Below, one piece after another: positions 1 through 7,132 of a stretch of DNA of 20,759 bases. This DNA comes from Chloroflexota bacterium (GTDB lineage Bacteria > Chloroflexota > Anaerolineae > Caldilineales > Caldilineaceae), in NCBI GenBank assembly GCA_003577005.1, contig QEUW01000088.1:1-20759 (forward strand), read 5' to 3'. Below the pieces are notes generated by a model. It saw only the letters and a list, made by a program, of their open reading frames with translations. It was not told the DNA's origin and did not search any database. How positions within the stretch are numbered: the stretch's first letter is position 1; every line of letters begins with the position of its first letter. The position numbers and the translations under genes were made by a program.

Positions 1-1384
1 TTTCGGGTGAAGGATCGCCAAAGAGACGCAGGGCAGTGAACTCCAGATCGCCTGGCGGTTCGATGCTGGCCCAGAGCGGTTCGGGCGCCTCGCACTGCGT
101 CGGGGTGATCGACAACAGACGCGCCGGCGAGGCGCCCAGGATGGTGAAACCCTCGGGCGTGCTGTCCTCGTGGGTGGGGACCGGCAGGCCGTTTTGCAGC
201 GTCAACGCACAGCCATCCACCTCATAGCCCACAATGTACGACCCGGCGCCCAGCAGATCGCCGTAGCGCAGCCCCGTCCCGGTGAAGACCCAGTGGTCGG
301 GCCGGTAGACCGTGTAGGCGCCGGAGCTGCGTGGCACACCCTGCCCCATGCGCACATAACCACCCCGGCAGAAGCTCAACCCCGTGGTCAAATTCTCCGG
401 GCGGCCAATGAGCGGGTCGGACCAGATGCTCGTGAGCAGACGCTGCTGCGCTGTGCCCATGACGGGGTCTGCCTCGTGCGCTTTGGCTTTGTAACAGACC
501 ATCGTGCGCCCCTCGTCTTCAAAGCGCACTTGCCAGTAAACCGCATTCCCGGAAAAAAAGGCGACGTTGCCGCCACGGTTGACAAAATCATCGACCGCAT
601 CGCGCATCCCCCACGACCAATACTCGTCGTGGCCAACGCTGAGCAACAGCCGGTAGCCGGCCAGCACTTCGGCATGAAACTCCAGATCGCTGTTGACCGC
701 CAGGTCAATGCGATAGCCGTTGCGTTCCGCCCACTGGACAAAACGCCGCTCCCAGTTCCACCAGCCGGCGGAGACCGTCCACAGGGGCAACTTGTGTTTC
801 TCCAGGTAGACGAGCAGCCGCCGGTGTTCTGGATCGCCCGCCGGTTCGATGCTGGCGGCGCGGCCATCATAGCCAGCGTCCACCGGTTTGACGACGTAGC
901 CCCGCTCCAATGGTCGCGCAAACGAGACGTGGGTGGCGCCGGTGTAGAGGCAGGCGCCGCCCCACTTGTTGTAGGCGTTGTAGGTGTTGGTGCTCAACGC
1001 CAGCAGAATCGGTGCTTCGCTTCCCGGCTGTGGCGAGCGGACGACAAAGCAGGCATGGCTCACCGCCTCCAGCCCGGTGGCGCCGTCGGCGGTGAGCGTC
1101 ACCTCATAAAACCCCGAGCGCCAGGCATCGGGGACCCGCAGGGCGAACGCAACAGGCCAGTTACAACCGGTGGCGTATGCCTGGGCTGGGGCCGGGTAGA
1201 AGCTGCCCGGAATCCCTTCCCGGCGCCAGACGATCTCGCGGACGGCGCCGATGCGTGCGATCTCGGCGGTAAAGGTCCTGGCCTGGGCTGAGCAGTGAAA
1301 GGCGATCTCTTCGCCGGGCAGATAGCTGAGCTTGCTTGGATAGCCTTCGACCAGTAAGTGAAGCGTGTTGAAATCGACCGGCAT
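1..1384 (-). CDS. N,N-dimethylformamidase large-subunit-like protein (3' end outside window)
   Basis: The minus-strand frame is open from an ATG at 1384 to the window edge (461 codons, no stop), so this is the N-terminal part of a longer protein. An SD-like GAAAGGA lies about 7 nt before the ATG. The translation has the marks of the N,N-dimethylformamidase beta/large-subunit family. These are an N-terminal beta-sandwich (residues ~10-115), NTYNAYNKWGG (133-143), YDGRAAS (172-178), SVGHDEYWS (249-257) and RGGNVAFFSGN (270-280). In the characterised enzyme a mononuclear iron is held by two Tyr and one Glu, with a nearby His. From memory of that structure, the HDE motif (H252, E254), Y172 and Y135 or Y138 could be the equivalents; that mapping is inference. 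There is no signal peptide, so it is probably cytoplasmic. The substrate cannot be predicted, since most family members are uncharacterised. No small-subunit gene is visible here. It is divergent from the ABC ATPase gene. Family call confident, exact function unknown. Confidence 0.85.
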   Translation of the reverse strand, partial: MPVDFNTLHLLVEGYPSKLSYLPGEEIAFHCSAQARTFTAEIARIGAVREIVWRREGIPGSFYPAPAQAYATGCNWPVAFALRVPDAWRSGFYEVTLTADGATGLEAVSHACFVVRSPQPGSEAPILLALSTNTYNAYNKWGGACLYTGATHVSFARPLERGYVVKPVDAGYDGRAASIEPAGDPEHRRLLVYLEKHKLPLWTVSAGWWNWERRFVQWAERNGYRIDLAVNSDLEFHAEVLAGYRLLLSVGHDEYWSWGMRDAVDDFVNRGGNVAFFSGNAVYWQVRFEDEGRTMVCYKAKAHEADPVMGTAQQRLLTSIWSDPLIGRPENLTTGLSFCRGGYVRMGQGVPRSSGAYTVYRPDHWVFTGTGLRYGDLLGAGSYIVGYEVDGCALTLQNGLPVPTHEDSTPEGFTILGASPARLLSITPTQCEAPEPLWASIEPPGDLEFTALRLFGDPSPE

Positions 1385-1403
1385 GGTCGCATCCTTTCGT
1401 CGA

Positions 1404-1433
1404 TTGACAACGAGTCAAACTCTCTTGTACACT
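1404..1433 (+). promoter_or_regulatory. Sigma70-type promoter for the ABC ATPase gene
   Basis: TTGACA (1404-1409) is followed after 18 bp by TACACT (1428-1433). This predicts a start near 1440 and a leader of about 44 nt before the ATG at 1484. The leader has no convincing Shine-Dalgarno sequence. The site lies just upstream of the divergent gene starting at 1384, so the two genes probably share this control region. Confidence 0.5.
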
Positions 1434-1483
1434 GTGCTCCTCGGATCAAAGATCGTACCTACTCTAGGCAACCTGGTTGTTTG

Positions 1484-2473
1484 ATGCCACCTCTGCTTGA
1501 TATCCACAACCTCTACCTTCACTATGCGGACCGCCGTGGCGCTGTGCGTGCGGTGGACGGCGTTTCGTTTGCGCTTGCTGGTGGCGGCCATGCATTGGGC
1601 ATCGTCGGCGAGTCGGGGAGCGGCAAATCGAGCCTGGCGGCGGCGATCATGCGCATGTTGCCGGGCAATGTGGCGCGCTTTGACGGCGAGATCTACCTGG
1701 GCGGGCAGGAGATCAGCCGTCTGCCCGACGCAAGTTTTCGCCGCGAGATCCGCTGGCGCAAGATCGCGCTCGTCCCCCAGGGAGCGATGAATGGTTTCAA
1801 CCCGGTGGTGCGCGTCGGCGAACAGATCATCGAGCCGGCCACAGTTTATGGCGATATGGACCGGCGCACCGCCCGTCACAAGGCCGAGGAGCTGCTGGCG
1901 CGTGTCGGTCTGCCGGGCGAGGTCTACAACCGCTACCCGCACGAACTCAGCGGCGGCATGAAGCAGCGCGCCATGATCGCTGCCGCGCTGATCCTCTCGC
2001 CCAGCCTGGTGATCCTGGACGAGCCGACCTCGGCGCTCGATGTGAGCGTGCAGGCGCAGATCATGAACCTGCTCAAAGAACTCAAGCAGGAACTGGGGTT
2101 GTCGATCATCTTTATCACCCATGATATTGCCCTGGCCAGCGACCTGTGCGACAGCCTGGCCGTGGTCTATGCCGGCGAGATCGTCGAATTGGGCACGGCG
2201 GAACAGATGCTGATGGCGCCGGCGCATCCTTACAGCCAGAAGCTGCTGGCCAGCATCCCCCGCCTGCATGACGCGCAGATGCCCGAATTTATCCCCGGTT
2301 CGCCGCCCGACCTGCGCCAGCCGCCGCCGGGCTGCCGCTTCCATTTGCGCTGCCCCGCTGTGTTTGGCCGCTGCAAAGAGGAGTGGCCCACCCCCTTCTA
2401 TCCGCAGCCGGGGCAGATGGCGCGCTGCTGGTTGTTGGACCGTTCAGAAAGTGACGGGGCGGATGCTGGCTAG
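1484..2473 (+). CDS. Oligopeptide/dipeptide-type ABC transporter ATPase (DppD/OppD-like), orphan
   Basis: A 329-residue nucleotide-binding subunit that would power import of peptides or similar solutes at the inner face of the membrane. It shows Walker A GESGSGKSS (42-50), Q-loop VPQG (~98), signature LSGGMKQR (155-162), Walker B with D-loop LVILDEPTSALD (175-186) and the H-loop histidine (H213). A C-terminal oligo_HPY-type region follows, which is typical of the DppD/OppD class. The tail has cysteines C284, C290, C297 and C315. Members of this class have been reported to bind an Fe-S cluster with such a set. The ATG at 1484 is chosen because the protein begins at the usual point of the family (PLLDIHNLYLHY); the upstream in-frame extension overlaps the promoter. 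No permease, binding protein or partner DppF follows: the next gene converges after 16 bp. It must therefore work with components encoded elsewhere, or be a remnant of a larger operon. Confidence 0.9.
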   Translation: MPPLLDIHNLYLHYADRRGAVRAVDGVSFALAGGGHALGIVGESGSGKSSLAAAIMRMLPGNVARFDGEIYLGGQEISRLPDASFRREIRWRKIALVPQGAMNGFNPVVRVGEQIIEPATVYGDMDRRTARHKAEELLARVGLPGEVYNRYPHELSGGMKQRAMIAAALILSPSLVILDEPTSALDVSVQAQIMNLLKELKQELGLSIIFITHDIALASDLCDSLAVVYAGEIVELGTAEQMLMAPAHPYSQKLLASIPRLHDAQMPEFIPGSPPDLRQPPPGCRFHLRCPAVFGRCKEEWPTPFYPQPGQMARCWLLDRSESDGADAG

Positions 2474-2489
2474 CAAAAGTGGGGCTCCA

Positions 2490-5400
2490 TCACCCCAACC
2501 ACACCACCGGCCCTTGCGCCGGATCTGCAAGATAGCGACCGGCGCGCTCGCTCAAGTGCGCCCGGAACGATGATCCCGGCAGGCGGCCGCATAGTTCGTC
2601 TATGTGAATCCGTCCCTTCTCTGCAACGAACCTTCCGCGCGGGTCACCCAATGCAGACAAGATTGCCACACAAACAGCGTAAACAAAGAGTGGATCATCC
2701 ATCCCTCCTGCGCGGCCCGTTCCCAGGACAAAGAGCATCTCCTCTACACATGCCCGCACCCGCGCCAGGTCGTTGCGCCGGCGATGGAGCTCGCCCAGCC
2801 CCGCCAGCGACGAGAGCAGCAACAGGCGATTTGGCTCCTGCCGGCGGATCGCCAACCCTGCTTCCAACGCCGGTTCGGCCTCATCCCACCGTTCCAGGTG
2901 GAGCAGCGCCAACCCGCGCAGCGTGTGGGCGTAGGCTGCGGCGGTGGTCTCGCCCGCGGTTGCAGCCCGGTGTGCGGCCTGCTCCATACGCGCCAGGGAT
3001 GAGAGATCCTGTTGGTCGAGTAGGGCGAAGTAGGCCAACGCTGCCTCCACCTTGCATTCACACCAGAGATCATCCGCCGATTGCGCCAGCAGCCGGGCGC
3101 GGTGCAATTCCTGGCTGGCGCGGGGCCAATCCCCTAAAAAGCGGTAAACCAACCCCAGATCCGAACGAGCGCTGCCTTCCATCCAGGCGTAGTCGATGGC
3201 GGCTGCCGTCTCCGCCGCTTCGGTGTAGTAGTCGAGCGCGCCCGCATAATCCCCCTGAAAGCGGCGCATATTGCCCAGATTGTGCAGCCGGGCCGCCGCA
3301 TAGTAGCGGTCCTCGCTCTTGTGGGCTACATCCAGCGCTTCCTGGTAAAGCGCCTCGGCGCGGGCATATTCCTCATCGTCGCTGGCCAGGTTACCCAGGT
3401 TGTTGAGCAGGATGCCGACCCCTCGTACAAAGTTCGCCTGGCGGGCGATGCGTAGCGCCTCTTCGTAGTAGTCTCGCGCCATCGCCCGCTCCCCCCGCTG
3501 CCAGGCATTGACGCCCAGATTGCTAAAGGCCTGCACCTCGCCCATGCGGTAGCCAATAGCCCGGTGATGGCGGAGCGCAGCCTGCAACGACCGGTCCGAC
3601 TCGGCATAGTTGCGCTGCGTGGCGTAGACTGTCGCCAATGCAGAGAGCGCCACCCCCTGACCGCGCCGGTCCCCCAGGGTCTGATGGATCGCCAGCGCCT
3701 GCCGGCTGTACCGTTCGGCCGCTGCCCAGTCCGCCGCACGCTGGGCGGCCATGGCCAGCCCGCCCAGCACAACACCCTCGCCCCAACGGTCGTTGAGGCG
3801 CTGGTAGTGCGCCAGCGCCGTTTCCATCTCCCGTGGGCCGCTCTCCTCGCTGCGCAGGACCAGGACGTAGCCGAGCATGTAGCGGATCTCGGCTTCCAGC
3901 CGCGGCAGGTTGCTTTTCTGCGCCAGCTTCAGGGCCTGGCGCAGATGCGTTTCCGCAGCCTGCACCTCGTCCATGCGGTGCAGGGCGACGGCAAGCTGGT
4001 GCAGGGCGGCCGCCGCCAACCCCTCGTCGGCGAGCGTGTGGGCCGCCTCCCACGCCGCCTGCGCCAGGGGATGGGCGTCAGCGTGCTGGCCCAGCGCGAG
4101 CGCGGCGCGCGCCTGTTCGATGCGCAGGCGGCTTGCGAGCCGTGCGTGCTGTGCCGGCAAAGGATTGGCGGTGGCCGCGATTGTCGCAACGCTGTGCGCG
4201 AAGAGTTCTGCCGCCTCCCGGAAAAGGCCGGCCATGTCAAAAAAGCGGGCCAGCGCGTCCAGTGTATCCTCCAGGGCGCGCCAGTTTTCTGTTTCCAGGG
4301 CATAACGCCAGGCTGCCCGGATATTGTCCAGGTCGGCGCGGATCAGCGTCAGCGCCTTGTGCGGCTCCGCGCCATAGAGCGCATTTGTCTGTTGCGCAAG
4401 CTGGCTCAAGTAGTAACATGCGTGGCGTTCTCGCGCTGGTGGCTGCTGGCCGGCAGCATACTGCCGCCCCCGTTCAGCAAGATGGCCGGCGGCAAACTGG
4501 CGCACCACTTCATGCAGGTCGAAGCGACCGGGCGCTGCCACTCGCACCAGTGATTGGTTGACCAGCGCGGTGATCTGCGGCGGCGTAGCCCCGGTGATAG
4601 CCATGGCGGCCTCGCGGCTGAACGCACCGTGAAAGAGGGCGAACTGGGCCAGAACGGTACGCTCCTCTTCGCCCAACAACTGCCACGAATGGTCAAAGAC
4701 AGCGCGCATACTCCGCTGGCGAGGCGGCGCATCGGGCATGTCAGTCGCAAGAAAGTCCAGACTCTGGCTAATAGCAGTGGCGATCTCGTCGCAGCGGTAA
4801 CTTTCCACCCAACCTGCCGCCAGTTCGATGCCCAGGGGCAGCCCCTCCAACAGGCGGCAGATAGCCGCCACTGCCGCCTGATTCTCGGCGTCCAGCTCGA
4901 AACCGGTCAAACGCCGCTGCGCCCGCTCGACAAAGAGGCGCACGCTGGCAAAGGAGAGTAGCGCGCCAGGCGGCTGGTTTATCTCGGCGCCGGGGCAGGA
5001 AAGCCCCTCGACGGAGAGCACATGCTCGGCGGCAAAATTGAGTCGCCGCCGCGAGGTGACCAACAGCTTCACATCTGGCGCGCATTCTAACAGGCGGGCC
5101 AGCCAGGGCGAGGCAACCCCGGCCAATTGCTCGAAGTTGTCCAGGATCAGCAGGCACTGGCGCGTTTGCAGATAGTCCGCCAGTTGCTGTTCTGGCTCCG
5201 CCGAGGGGAGAAAACTTAGGCCCAACACCTGGCCCACTGCCGTGACCAGCGCCGGTTGGTCGCCGACGCCAACCAGGCTGACAAACCAGGCGCCATCGGC
5301 AAAGGCTCGCTTGACCCCTTCGGCGGCGGCCATAGCCAGCCGTGTCTTGCCGGCGCCGCCCGGCCCCACCAGGGTGATGAGCCGGCGTACAGGGTCCAAA

Positions 5401-6317
5401 AGCCACTCGCGCAGCCGGGCCAGTTCAGCCTCGCGGCCGACAAAGCTGGTTGCCGCGGGCGGCAGATGGTGGGCAGGCGAGCGCGGCGCTGCCCGTTGCG
5501 CTGCCCCGAGCGGCGCCTCTCGCACTGCCGGCCCCACCGCATCGTTGCGGACCTGCTCGTAGAGCGCCTCGGTCTCCGGCGACGGGGGCGCGTCTAACTC
5601 GCTCTGCAAGATGCGCCAGCAGTTTTCATAGGCGGACAACGCAGCGCTACGTTGTCCGGCCAGCGCCAGGGCGAGCATGGCCTGGCGGTGCGCCTCTTCG
5701 CGCAGCGGGTCCAGCTCGATCTGGCGCTGGGCGTAGCTGTGGGCTGCGTTGAAGTCGCGGCGCTGCATGGCGCCCTCGGCTAGCGTATGCAGCGTCTGCA
5801 ACGCCTGGGTGTGAAACCACTCGCGCCGCGCCAGGATCCACTCTTCCAGCGGCGGGCTATCGTCGATAAAGATCCCATGCAGAAACTCGCCCCGGTAGAG
5901 CGCGGCGGCCTCGTCCAGGCGCGCCAGGCAGGCGACGCAGGCACGGGGCGCACCGTGGTCGTGGCCTTTGCACGTTTCCAGCAGAGCGGCAAAGACAGTC
6001 GCATCCACCCAGGCGCCGGCGTTGCCGGCAAAGCGGACACTCGTTTGTTCCACCAGCAGCAGCGGGCCGGTCGCCGGGCTTTCAGGCAGGATCGAGCGCA
6101 GTTGGAAGAGGGCCTGCCGCAGATTGCGCCGGGCTGCCTCCTCGGGTTGGTCGGGCCAGACCAAACCAGCCAGCGCGGCCCGAGTGTGGGGGCGGTTCGA
6201 CTCCACGGCGAGATAAGCCAGGAGCGCCTGGTTTTTCACCGAGCGGAAGGCGCGCACAGGCGCATCTCCCGCCACAGCCTCGAACGCCCCCAGCAGCTTC
6301 AATACAAATGCGGACAT
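2490..6317 (-). CDS. SARP/AfsR-type regulator: winged helix, BTAD, NB-ARC-like ATPase, TPR repeats
   Basis: A 1275-residue cytoplasmic STAND-type transcriptional activator. Residues ~5-90 match an OmpR-like winged-helix domain of the SARP type (LKLLGAFEA, then LLAYLAVES and RNLRQALFQLR). Residues ~100-255 form a bacterial transcriptional activation domain. The ATPase begins near TSFVGREAEL (290-299), with P-loop GPGGAGKT (318-325) and Walker B LLILDNFE (389-396). From ~640 to the end there are tandem TPR-like helical pairs, including YLGDRRGQGVAL-type and LNNLGNLA-type units. Such proteins are thought to stay inactive until a ligand or partner is sensed through the TPR/ATPase part, then bind direct repeats upstream of target promoters; the ligand here is unknown. 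The gene is divergent from the 69-aa gene and the secreted mosaic gene. Their shared upstream region holds an 11-bp-period direct repeat, which makes them the likely targets. A weak SD-like GAGGTG lies about 11 nt before the ATG. Full length, no frameshift seen. Confidence 0.88.
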   Translation of the reverse strand: MSAFVLKLLGAFEAVAGDAPVRAFRSVKNQALLAYLAVESNRPHTRAALAGLVWPDQPEEAARRNLRQALFQLRSILPESPATGPLLLVEQTSVRFAGNAGAWVDATVFAALLETCKGHDHGAPRACVACLARLDEAAALYRGEFLHGIFIDDSPPLEEWILARREWFHTQALQTLHTLAEGAMQRRDFNAAHSYAQRQIELDPLREEAHRQAMLALALAGQRSAALSAYENCWRILQSELDAPPSPETEALYEQVRNDAVGPAVREAPLGAAQRAAPRSPAHHLPPAATSFVGREAELARLREWLLDPVRRLITLVGPGGAGKTRLAMAAAEGVKRAFADGAWFVSLVGVGDQPALVTAVGQVLGLSFLPSAEPEQQLADYLQTRQCLLILDNFEQLAGVASPWLARLLECAPDVKLLVTSRRRLNFAAEHVLSVEGLSCPGAEINQPPGALLSFASVRLFVERAQRRLTGFELDAENQAAVAAICRLLEGLPLGIELAAGWVESYRCDEIATAISQSLDFLATDMPDAPPRQRSMRAVFDHSWQLLGEEERTVLAQFALFHGAFSREAAMAITGATPPQITALVNQSLVRVAAPGRFDLHEVVRQFAAGHLAERGRQYAAGQQPPARERHACYYLSQLAQQTNALYGAEPHKALTLIRADLDNIRAAWRYALETENWRALEDTLDALARFFDMAGLFREAAELFAHSVATIAATANPLPAQHARLASRLRIEQARAALALGQHADAHPLAQAAWEAAHTLADEGLAAAALHQLAVALHRMDEVQAAETHLRQALKLAQKSNLPRLEAEIRYMLGYVLVLRSEESGPREMETALAHYQRLNDRWGEGVVLGGLAMAAQRAADWAAAERYSRQALAIHQTLGDRRGQGVALSALATVYATQRNYAESDRSLQAALRHHRAIGYRMGEVQAFSNLGVNAWQRGERAMARDYYEEALRIARQANFVRGVGILLNNLGNLASDDEEYARAEALYQEALDVAHKSEDRYYAAARLHNLGNMRRFQGDYAGALDYYTEAAETAAAIDYAWMEGSARSDLGLVYRFLGDWPRASQELHRARLLAQSADDLWCECKVEAALAYFALLDQQDLSSLARMEQAAHRAATAGETTAAAYAHTLRGLALLHLERWDEAEPALEAGLAIRRQEPNRLLLLSSLAGLGELHRRRNDLARVRACVEEMLFVLGTGRAGGMDDPLFVYAVCVAILSALGDPRGRFVAEKGRIHIDELCGRLPGSSFRAHLSERAGRYLADPAQGPVVWLG

Positions 6318-6438
6318 CTCTTGTACACCTCATCTCTTGCCGGTGGACGCAATACCGTGGTGCGCGGTACGTCTGCCGGTCTATCATCAGATGGTTCGTT
6401 GGCAAATCGTCTCCGAGAGTTCCTTGAATTGCGCTCCT

Positions 6439-6468
6439 GGTAGAGGCGGCGCGTACGTTGCCTCTACC
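6439..6468. repeat. Perfect 9-bp inverted repeat (candidate operator)
   Basis: GGTAGAGGC (6439-6447) and GCCTCTACC (6460-6468) surround a 12-bp centre that contains the palindrome CGTACG. There is no T-run on either strand, which argues against an intrinsic terminator. The position 120-150 bp upstream of the regulator start suits an operator or a leader hairpin of the regulator mRNA. Confidence 0.55.
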
Positions 6469-6632
6469 GGTGCTCTTTCAGTATCTGCTGAAGCTGCGGG
6501 TTGTGTGTTGAGCCAGGTTTGCGATGCCGCAGACGTTGATTATAACCACATAGCGACACACTGACAACGGATTGGGGGAGCCGATTGAACCGATGACGTT
6601 GCTGGGAATCCGTTCCGAAGTTGGCTCTGACA

Positions 6633-6660
6633 GAGCGGATTCGGCAGGAGAAATCCGCTC
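6633..6660. repeat. Perfect 9-bp inverted repeat (candidate operator)
   Basis: GAGCGGATT (6633-6641) and AATCCGCTC (6652-6660) are separated by 10 bp. This puts the arms about two helical turns apart, as for a dimeric DNA-binding protein. It lies 30 bp upstream of the 11-bp direct repeat and 120 bp before the 69-aa gene. Confidence 0.5.
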
Positions 6661-6690
6661 AATCTGTTCCAAAAATACGCTGTCAGCCCC

Positions 6691-6724
6691 TGCTAACGCA
6701 TTGCTAACGCCTCGCCCCTATCCT
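6691..6724 (+). promoter_or_regulatory. SARP-like direct repeat with possible -10 box
   Basis: TGCTAACGC occurs at 6691-6699 and again at 6702-6710, a period of exactly 11 bp. The second copy ends 8 bp before TATCCT (6719-6724), which could be a -10 box with transcription starting near 6731. SARP activators are known to bind direct heptamer repeats with 11-bp period that replace the -35 element about 8 bp upstream of the -10 box. A SARP-domain regulator is encoded immediately upstream. The binding itself is inferred. Confidence 0.5.
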
Positions 6725-6779
6725 GATACACAACATCGTCGTCTATCGTTGTACTCCCTTTATCAGCAAGGAGGAATTC

Positions 6780-6989
6780 GTGCAAAACCCGAGCGATCCA
6801 ATCCCTGTCACTGAACAACGCACCCTCCACCGCAACCATCATACCGTGCTGGTGCGCTTCTGGCGGGTGGACGACAGCGAACCCTGGCGGGCTACCCTGG
6901 TCTATCCGGCCGGTGAAGTCACCAAACATTTCACCAGCGTCTCCAAGCTCTTCGCACACCTCTGGGACATGCTGGAGACCTCTCCCTAG
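6780..6989 (+). CDS. Small protein of unknown function (69 aa), first gene after the SARP-like site
   Basis: A GTG start at 6780 is preceded by a perfect Shine-Dalgarno AAGGAGG (6768-6774) with 5-nt spacing, which strongly supports translation of this short gene. The 69-residue product has no signal peptide or membrane segment. It begins with a polar stretch and then shows a compact pattern: VLVRFWRVDD, PWRATLVYP, GEVTKHFTSV, LFAHLWDML. This suggests three beta strands followed by a helix. I do not recognise a named family, though similar short FWR...PWRA...F..L..L proteins seem to accompany BTAD regulators in Chloroflexota (recollection, not checked). It lies 143 bp upstream of the secreted mosaic gene in the same direction and is divergent from the regulator, so it may be co-regulated with both. 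An accessory or signalling role is possible but not shown. Confidence 0.75.
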   Translation: MQNPSDPIPVTEQRTLHRNHHTVLVRFWRVDDSEPWRATLVYPAGEVTKHFTSVSKLFAHLWDMLETSP

Positions 6990-7132
6990 AGTGGGGAGGG
7001 AACTGTGAAAGGAAGGACGATGATGGCTCTTCTATCCAACCAACAGCTCCTCCCCCAGGGTGGCGAGACTGGGTGGGGGTCGCCGCTGGCATGTGAAGCA
7101 TATCGTAACCAGGTAATAAAGGAAGGTAAACA

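Larger units (their letters stand above)
6318..6779. promoter_or_regulatory. Divergent intergenic control region (regulator / small protein)
   Basis: This 462-bp stretch between the regulator and the 69-aa gene shows no convincing coding sequence: short open frames on both strands lack an SD and cross the inverted repeats. It is more AT-rich than its neighbours. It contains two perfect 9-bp inverted repeats and an 11-bp-period direct repeat, each listed separately, and probably the promoters of both flanking genes. Confidence 0.6.

Noticed and set aside
170..1291. Long plus-strand open frame (373 codons) at the left end
   Set aside because: The opposite strand carries the dimethylformamidase-like family motifs in one continuous frame; the plus frame gives low-complexity, unrecognisable protein.
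1415..2344. Minus-strand open frame (309 codons) across the ABC ATPase gene
   Set aside because: Shadow of a gene with all ABC motifs; the shadow protein has no recognisable features and runs through the promoter region.
3564..4553. Plus-strand open frames opposite the TPR region of the regulator
   Set aside because: GC-rich antisense frames of a continuous 1275-codon gene; Arg/Gln-rich with no SD and no family pattern.
6337..6672. Short open frames on both strands in the divergent spacer
   Set aside because: No Shine-Dalgarno, composition unlike the neighbouring genes, and they run across the inverted repeats.
7050..7110. GGCGA/TCGCC hairpin between the 69-aa gene and the secreted-protein gene as a terminator
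   Set aside because: Only 5 bp with a G-rich loop and no T-run; too weak to claim, so the two genes may be co-transcribed.
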